Of a stretch of DNA of 10,732 bases, positions 7,216 to 10,732 are shown one piece after another. The position numbers and the translations under genes were made by a program. How positions within the stretch are numbered: the first letter of the stretch is position 1; each line of letters begins with the position of its first letter. The notes under the pieces were generated by a model, which was given only the letters and a program-made list of their open reading frames with translations, searched no databases and was not told the origin of the DNA. This stretch comes from an uncultured Kiritimatiellota bacterium. Lineage in GTDB: Bacteria; Verrucomicrobiota; Kiritimatiellia; RFP12; UBA1067. The stretch is taken from positions 1-10,732 of the forward strand of contig CAKULR010000043.1 in assembly GCA_934667295.1 (NCBI GenBank). The letters are read 5' to 3'.

Positions 7216-7770
7216 CTAGAGGTTGTTCACGTTGCCGATCAGGACCGTCTGGAGCGACTTGAGGACGTTCGAGACGAGGTTGTAGGTGTCGTCGCGCGTC
7301 GCGGTGAGCGACTGGATGTCGATCAGCGTCGTCTGCGAGACGGAGTTGAGCGAGTCCATCTTCGACTCGACGTCCGAGACGAGCGTTTCGACCTGCGCGT
7401 AGCTGAAGCTGCGCGATGTCGAATACCCCATCAGCTTGAGCGCGTCCGCGTAGGTGGCGTACTTGTTCCAGATCGCGCTCTTGTTGTTCTCGTTCGCGGC
7501 AAGCCACTCGACGAGGTCCTGGTCGAGCGCCGTGAGCTTTTCGAGGTCGGCCGAGTTCGCGGCCATCGCCTCCATCTTCGCGACGATCTTCGCCTCGATC
7601 TCCGTCGCGCGGGAGAGGCAGAGCGCCATCACGAGCTGGCCGATGGACATCTCGCGCAGCGAGCCGTCGGCGTTCTGCACGCCCTCCAGCCTGTACACGT
7701 TGGCGGTCAGCGGGTCGCCGCCCGCGTCCTTCATCGAAAGGTTGATCGACGAGATCTCGAATGTCGCCAT
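7216..7770 (-). CDS. Type III secretion filament/tip-like protein (EspA/Bsp22-like), paralogue 1
   Basis: A 184-residue, all-helical protein without a Sec signal peptide. It shares the layout of its three upstream neighbours. The N-terminal helix carries MSIGQLVMALCLSRATEIE (41-59), with LEKLTALDQDL following. The middle is variable, and the C-terminal helix carries MDSLNSVSQ (138-146) and IQSLTATRDDTY (152-163), ending VNNL. From memory of the EspA/SseB/Bsp22 families, an N-terminal 'R-A-x-x-x' helix plus a C-terminal 'IDSLxxxSQ...LQSLxxKRxxxF' helix that pair as a coiled coil is how these secreted injectisome filament subunits are built. The functional assignment is inferred from this resemblance. 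AAGGAGA precedes the ATG by a normal distance. It is the last gene before the secreted hydrolase and 27 bases after paralogue 2. Confidence 0.72.
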   Translation of the reverse strand: MATFEISSINLSMKDAGGDPLTANVYRLEGVQNADGSLREMSIGQLVMALCLSRATEIEAKIVAKMEAMAANSADLEKLTALDQDLVEWLAANENNKSAIWNKYATYADALKLMGYSTSRSFSYAQVETLVSDVESKMDSLNSVSQTTLIDIQSLTATRDDTYNLVSNVLKSLQTVLIGNVNNL

Positions 7771-7782
7771 GTTCCGTCTCCT

Positions 7783-7806
7783 TGTCCGGTTGTCCGGTTA
7801 TCCGAT
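7783..7806. repeat. Short 8-base tandem repeat at the paralogue 2 / paralogue 1 junction
   Basis: On the plus strand TGTCCGGT is repeated exactly at 7783-7790 and 7791-7798, followed by a diverged TATCCGAT at 7799-7806. The third unit lies in the last codons of paralogue 2 and the second unit reaches into its stop codon. Three units with one degenerate copy is weak evidence, but the period and the position across a stop codon match the longer array after dxs. Confidence 0.45.
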
Positions 7807-8352
7807 TGCCGCCGCCATCGCGAGGGCGGACTGCATGATCGCCTTCACCGTCGCGGCGGAGGTGTTGTACGTCACGTCGCGGCGGCTCACGAGCGACTGC
7901 AGGTCGATCGTCTGCTGCTGCGACTGGAGGCTCGCGTTGTCCATCAGGGCCTTGATCTGCGAGAAGAGCGTCGTGCGCGCGTCCGCCGAGCCGATGGTGA
8001 GGTAGGCGGCGTCCACGCCGCACTCGTTCGCGAGGAAGTCCCGCAGCGTCGGCGCGCGCGCCGCCTTCCGGCACACGTAGCCGCTCGCGGCGATGTCCGC
8101 CGGCTCGTCGAGGCTCGTCGCCGTGAAGATCTGCTGCGCGACGGACGACACCGCCTCCAGCCACGCCGTCGTCGCCGTGAGCTCGTTCATCTTGAGGACG
8201 CTCTGGCTCTCGATGGCCGAGGCCCGCCGACAGCACACCGCCATGATCAGCTGCCCGAAGCTGAGCCCCGTGAGGCCGTTGTACTGGTAGGCGTTCACGT
8301 CCACCGGCGCATACCGGCTCGTCCCGATCTGTTCGACGTAGATTTCGCTCAT
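7798..8352 (-). CDS. Type III secretion filament/tip-like protein (EspA/Bsp22-like), paralogue 2
   Basis: A 184-residue protein, the same length as paralogue 1. The N-terminal helix carries LSFGQLIMAVCCRRASAIE (30-48). The C-terminal helix carries SQIKALMDNASLQSQQQ (131-147) followed by DLQSLVSRRDVTY (150-162), and the protein ends in an alanine-rich tail (AMAAAIG). It is unusual among the four in holding five or so cysteines, including the adjacent pair C40-C41, one in GYVCRK and one in NECG. It has no signal peptide, as expected for a type III substrate and in contrast to the hydrolase downstream. The ATG at 8352 is chosen over the long upstream open frame because AGGTGA lies 4 bases before it, overlapping the TAG stop of paralogue 3. 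This arrangement suggests translational coupling. The filament role is inferred from family resemblance. Confidence 0.7.
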   Translation of the reverse strand: MSEIYVEQIGTSRYAPVDVNAYQYNGLTGLSFGQLIMAVCCRRASAIESQSVLKMNELTATTAWLEAVSSVAQQIFTATSLDEPADIAASGYVCRKAARAPTLRDFLANECGVDAAYLTIGSADARTTLFSQIKALMDNASLQSQQQTIDLQSLVSRRDVTYNTSAATVKAIMQSALAMAAAIG

Positions 8353-8360
8353 GCCGTCAC

Positions 8361-8948
8361 CTACAGGTTCTTGATGAGGGAGGAGGTCGTGTCGGCGATC
8401 TTCTGCATGAGCGACGTCGCCGCGGAGTAGGCCTCGTCGCGCCGGTCCACGAGCGACTGGAGGCGCGTCATGTCGGCCGAGGCCTCGTTGTTGAGCTTGT
8501 CGATCTGCGTCTTGATGAGCTGGATCGCCTTCTCGCAGTTCGACTTCGTGACGTAGTAGCCCTCCGTCCCCTTGCCGTCGCCCTTCCCGGACTTCCCGTA
8601 GCCCCAGAGACCGCCTTCGAGGGAGTCGAGCACGGCCCGCGTCGCCGCGCTCGGCTGCTTCAGGTAGTCGAGCGACCAGGTGCCGCCGTCGTCGTCGCTC
8701 TTGAACGACGCCTCGATGCCGCTCAGGTCCGAGAGCGCGTTCCCCAGGCTCTCCAGCCGCTTGTTGCGGTTCGTCATGCGCGTGGACATCGGTTCGACCT
8801 CCTTCTCGATCGTCGCCGCCCGCTGCTCGGTGACCGCGACCATGAGGTCCTGGAAGTTGACCTTCTCGCCGTTGATGATGTACTCCGCCCCACTCACCCC
8901 CCACGCCGAGAGGTTCGAGTTCGTCACAAGGTCTGTCACAATCGCCAT
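8361..8948 (-). CDS. Type III secretion filament/tip-like protein (Bsp22/EspA-like), paralogue 3, closest to the canonical form
   Basis: A 195-residue protein and the copy that looks most like known filament subunits. The N-terminal helix is NFQDLMVAVTEQRAATIEKE (31-50), then MTNRNKRLESLGNALSDL (58-75). A glycine/lysine-rich loop (about 112-130, GYGKSGKGDGKGTEG) is followed by a C-terminal helix: IQLIKTQIDKLNNEASADM (142-160), RLQSLVDRRDEAYSAATSL (162-180), MQKI, and a SLIKNL end. This order matches my recollection of Bordetella Bsp22 and EspA-like proteins, whose terminal helices pair and polymerise into the sheath at the needle tip; it is an unaligned comparison. The ribosome site AAGGGAGA precedes the ATG at 8948. 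The gene lies 19 bases after paralogue 4, and its stop overlaps the ribosome site of paralogue 2. Confidence 0.75.
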   Translation of the reverse strand: MAIVTDLVTNSNLSAWGVSGAEYIINGEKVNFQDLMVAVTEQRAATIEKEVEPMSTRMTNRNKRLESLGNALSDLSGIEASFKSDDDGGTWSLDYLKQPSAATRAVLDSLEGGLWGYGKSGKGDGKGTEGYYVTKSNCEKAIQLIKTQIDKLNNEASADMTRLQSLVDRRDEAYSAATSLMQKIADTTSSLIKNL

Positions 8949-8967
8949 GTTCGTTCTCCCTTCTCGT

Positions 8968-9525
8968 TCAGCCGATGTACCGGATGCCCGTCGCGCGCGT
9001 CTGGCTCGCCTTGTTCAGCAGCTTCACCGCCATCTGGTAGGCGCTGTCGCGCTTCGAGACGAAGCCCTGCAGCGACACGGCGTCCTGCTGGATGTCGTTG
9101 TTCGTGACGTCGAGCGCGTACTGGACGTCGGTCTGGAGCTTCTGGATGTACTGGTACTGGATGCGCGTCGCGCTCGGCTTGAAGTAGTCCTTCGTGAGGC
9201 CGTACTTCGCGAGGAGGTTGTACGCCTCCGCGCCGCCCACGATGTCCTGCTCGCTCGTCGTCTTGCGGTGGTCCTCGTCGAACTTCGCGAGCGTCGCGGA
9301 GATGTCCGCAAGAGCCCGGCCGAGGTCCTCCAGCTTCCGCTGGCGCGCCCGCACGGCGGCCGTGTAGGCGGGGATCGCGCTTTCGACCGCGACCGCGCGC
9401 TGCAGCCCGGCCATCGCGACGGCCTTGTCGTAGGTGCAGCCCGCGACGCCGTCCACGGTGTAGTCGACCTGGGCCGTCCCGAAGATCGAGAGGTCCAGGT
9501 CGCGCGGTTGGATGGTGGTACTCAT
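8968..9525 (-). CDS. Type III secretion filament/tip-like protein (EspA/Bsp22-like), paralogue 4
   Basis: A 185-residue helical protein without a signal peptide. The N-terminal helix carries LQRAVAVESAIPAY (41-54) and RQRKLEDLGRALADI (61-75), aligning with 'RNKRLESLGNALSDL' of paralogue 3. The middle has AYNLLAKYGL (101-110), similar to the 'LxKYGL/GV' linker common in EspA-type proteins. The C-terminal helix has IQKLQTDVQYALDVTNNDIQ (127-146) and LQGFVSKRDSAYQ (152-164), ending IRYIG. It starts only 3 bases after the stop codon of the translocator-like gene with no clear Shine-Dalgarno sequence, so initiation probably depends on coupling to that gene. It would therefore be the most tightly linked of the four to the translocator. 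Function is inferred. Confidence 0.7.
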   Translation of the reverse strand: MSTTIQPRDLDLSIFGTAQVDYTVDGVAGCTYDKAVAMAGLQRAVAVESAIPAYTAAVRARQRKLEDLGRALADISATLAKFDEDHRKTTSEQDIVGGAEAYNLLAKYGLTKDYFKPSATRIQYQYIQKLQTDVQYALDVTNNDIQQDAVSLQGFVSKRDSAYQMAVKLLNKASQTRATGIRYIG

Positions 9526-9528
9526 CGG

Positions 9529-10732
9529 TTAGGCCACGATCTGGTTGATGGACTGGTTTTCCGCCGCGAGGATCGCCTGGAGGAGGTCGAGGACCGACTG
9601 GACGAGCTGCTGGGCGCTGGAGGCGAGGTCGTCCGACTCCGCCCGCGCGTCCTCCGCCGTCTTCGCCGCCGCCTCGTACTCCGTCGCCGCCGCCTGCTGC
9701 ATCCCCGTCACGCCCTGCGTCACGCTGTCGAGCAGCTGCCCCGTCTGGCGCAGCAGTTCGCCCGCCGTCTGCCAGCCGTGCGCCTTCGCCTCCGCCGCCT
9801 TGTAGGCCGCGTTGTGCTCCAGCATCTTCGTCGCCTTGCCGAACGACTGCTCGGCGGCCTCGATGTCGGCGGCGAGCGAGTCCGTGTAGCCGCCCTTCAT
9901 CTTCTGGTCGGTCACGTAGGCGCGCCCCCACGTGCGCTGTTGTTCGAGGTCCGCGATCTCCGCCTTCGCCGCCTTGATCTCGGCCTTGTTCGCCACGGGG
10001 GCGCGTTCGAGCTGCGTGAGTTCGAGGCGCTTCGCGCCGAGCTTCGCCTCCAGCTGGGACTGGTCGAGGTTGAGCGCGTCCACGTAGGCGTCGTTCGCTG
10101 TCTTCACCTTCTCGTTGAGGGCCTGGAGCTTCGCGTCGGTCGCCCCCGCCGCCTCCAGCGCGCCCTCGCGCTGCGCCTTGAGGCCGTCCAGCTCGCCCTG
10201 CGCCTTGGTCAGCGCGGTCTTCTTCTCGGCCAGTTCGGCGTCGAGGGCCGATTCGCCCCCGCTCCCCGCCGCCGCGCGCGCCTCGCCCGACTGCGCGATG
10301 TCGGTCTCCAGCGTCTCGACTTCGACCGCGAGACGGTCGACTTCGGCCTGCTTCGGCGCGATCTTCCCGTCCAGTTCGGCCGTTGCCGCCTTGCAGCGGG
10401 CACTCGCCTCGATGTGGGCCTCGCGCTGTTCGACGGCGTTGTCGAGCGTCGCCTTCGCCGTCTTCGACTTGGCGAAGTTCGCCTCGGCGGCCTGCAGCTG
10501 GCCCGACGTCATCGACTTGCCGGCCTTCGTGAGGTTCACGCCCGTCTCGGCGCCGTTCTTCGCGGAGAGGAGCGAGAGGTTCTGCTGGGCCTGGTCGACG
10601 CCCGACGCCTTCGTCATCTTCGCCGCCGAGGCCTGCGCCGCGCTCGACGCGAAGAACGTGCCCGCCTGCGCGCAGATGCTCGCGGCGGAGAAGACGCACG
10701 ACATGATGAGCCCGTTGCGCGCCGCCGTGCGC
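9529..10732 (-). CDS. Coiled-coil protein resembling a type III secretion translocator; 5' end probably outside the window
   Basis: The first ATG in the window is at 10704 (391 residues from there). However, the frame is open to the edge (RTAARNGLI precedes it), no Shine-Dalgarno lies before that ATG, and the hydrophobic stretch continues across it, so the true start may be upstream. Counting from 10704, a hydrophobic, alanine/serine-rich segment (1-28) is followed by a long heptad-rich, Ala/Glu/Lys/Gln-rich coiled coil (about 65-260). A final helical region is TAGELLRQTGQLLDSVTQGV (313-332), then AAATEYEAAAKTAEDAR (338-354) and SVLDLLQAILAAENQ (370-384). That last pattern (Q-G-hydrophobic-G, then 'AxxYxxxAAxAxxxA', then a leucine-rich helix) resembles the C-terminal part of SseC/EspD/YopB-type translocators. 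Family membership is inferred; a generic coiled-coil effector or structural protein is possible. It immediately precedes the four filament-like genes. Confidence 0.55.
   Translation of the reverse strand, partial: RTAARNGLIMSCVFSAASICAQAGTFFASSAAQASAAKMTKASGVDQAQQNLSLLSAKNGAETGVNLTKAGKSMTSGQLQAAEANFAKSKTAKATLDNAVEQREAHIEASARCKAATAELDGKIAPKQAEVDRLAVEVETLETDIAQSGEARAAAGSGGESALDAELAEKKTALTKAQGELDGLKAQREGALEAAGATDAKLQALNEKVKTANDAYVDALNLDQSQLEAKLGAKRLELTQLERAPVANKAEIKAAKAEIADLEQQRTWGRAYVTDQKMKGGYTDSLAADIEAAEQSFGKATKMLEHNAAYKAAEAKAHGWQTAGELLRQTGQLLDSVTQGVTGMQQAAATEYEAAAKTAEDARAESDDLASSAQQLVQSVLDLLQAILAAENQSINQIVA

Noticed and set aside
4514..7219. 901-codon plus-strand open frame opposite the hydrolase
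   Set aside because: It mirrors the hydrolase gene almost exactly and has Arg/Val-rich low-information sequence. The minus strand has a signal peptide, conserved motifs and a Shine-Dalgarno sequence.
7202..8236. 345-codon upstream extension of the hydrolase frame over paralogues 1 and 2
   Set aside because: It is a shadow of the filament-like genes. The signal peptide and GGAGG fix the start at 7201.

Overview
This is a GC-rich (roughly two-thirds G+C by eye), densely coded window in which every convincing gene lies on the minus strand, so the genes read from high to low coordinates. There is no gene-free stretch over 300 bases; the largest spacers are about 64 bases. I see no tRNA, rRNA, CRISPR array, insertion sequence or integrase. 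The mix of type III secretion-like filament proteins, a large Sec-exported glycoside hydrolase and short bacterial operons suggests an uncultured member of the PVC superphylum (Verrucomicrobia / Lentisphaerae / Kiritimatiellae type). This placement is an inference from gene content, not from a marker gene.

Region A (10732 down to 7216) is an operon-like block of five genes. The first is a coiled-coil protein, open at the window edge, whose C-terminal helical region resembles type III secretion translocators. Four consecutive genes of 184-195 residues follow. They share one architecture: an N-terminal amphipathic helix with an 'R-A-x-x-I-E' core, a variable middle, and a C-terminal helix with 'LQSLxxRRDxxY'. 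This resembles the EspA/SseB/Bsp22 class of secreted proteins that form the extracellular filament or tip of injectisomes. Four diverged copies in tandem beside a translocator-like gene is the most notable content of the window.

Region B (7201 to 4574) is a secreted 875-residue retaining-type glycoside hydrolase. It starts 14 bases after the last filament-like gene behind a strong Shine-Dalgarno sequence, so it is probably co-transcribed with region A.

Region C (4546 to 376) is a tightly coupled three-gene operon: a GT-C type polyprenyl-phosphate-dependent membrane glycosyltransferase, undecaprenyl diphosphate synthase (uppS) and 1-deoxy-D-xylulose-5-phosphate synthase (dxs). Both gene junctions are 4-base ATGA overlaps. 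The glycosyltransferase start itself overlaps, by ATGA, an 8-codon leader reading frame that has the only good ribosome site there. The three enzymes form a logical chain: isoprenoid precursor supply, polyprenyl carrier synthesis, and a carrier-dependent sugar transferase.

Region D (391 to 1) holds an octanucleotide tandem repeat that begins inside the last codons of dxs and runs to within 6 bases of the next start codon. The 5' end of a gene for a membrane-anchored NERD-domain protein follows and is cut by the window edge.
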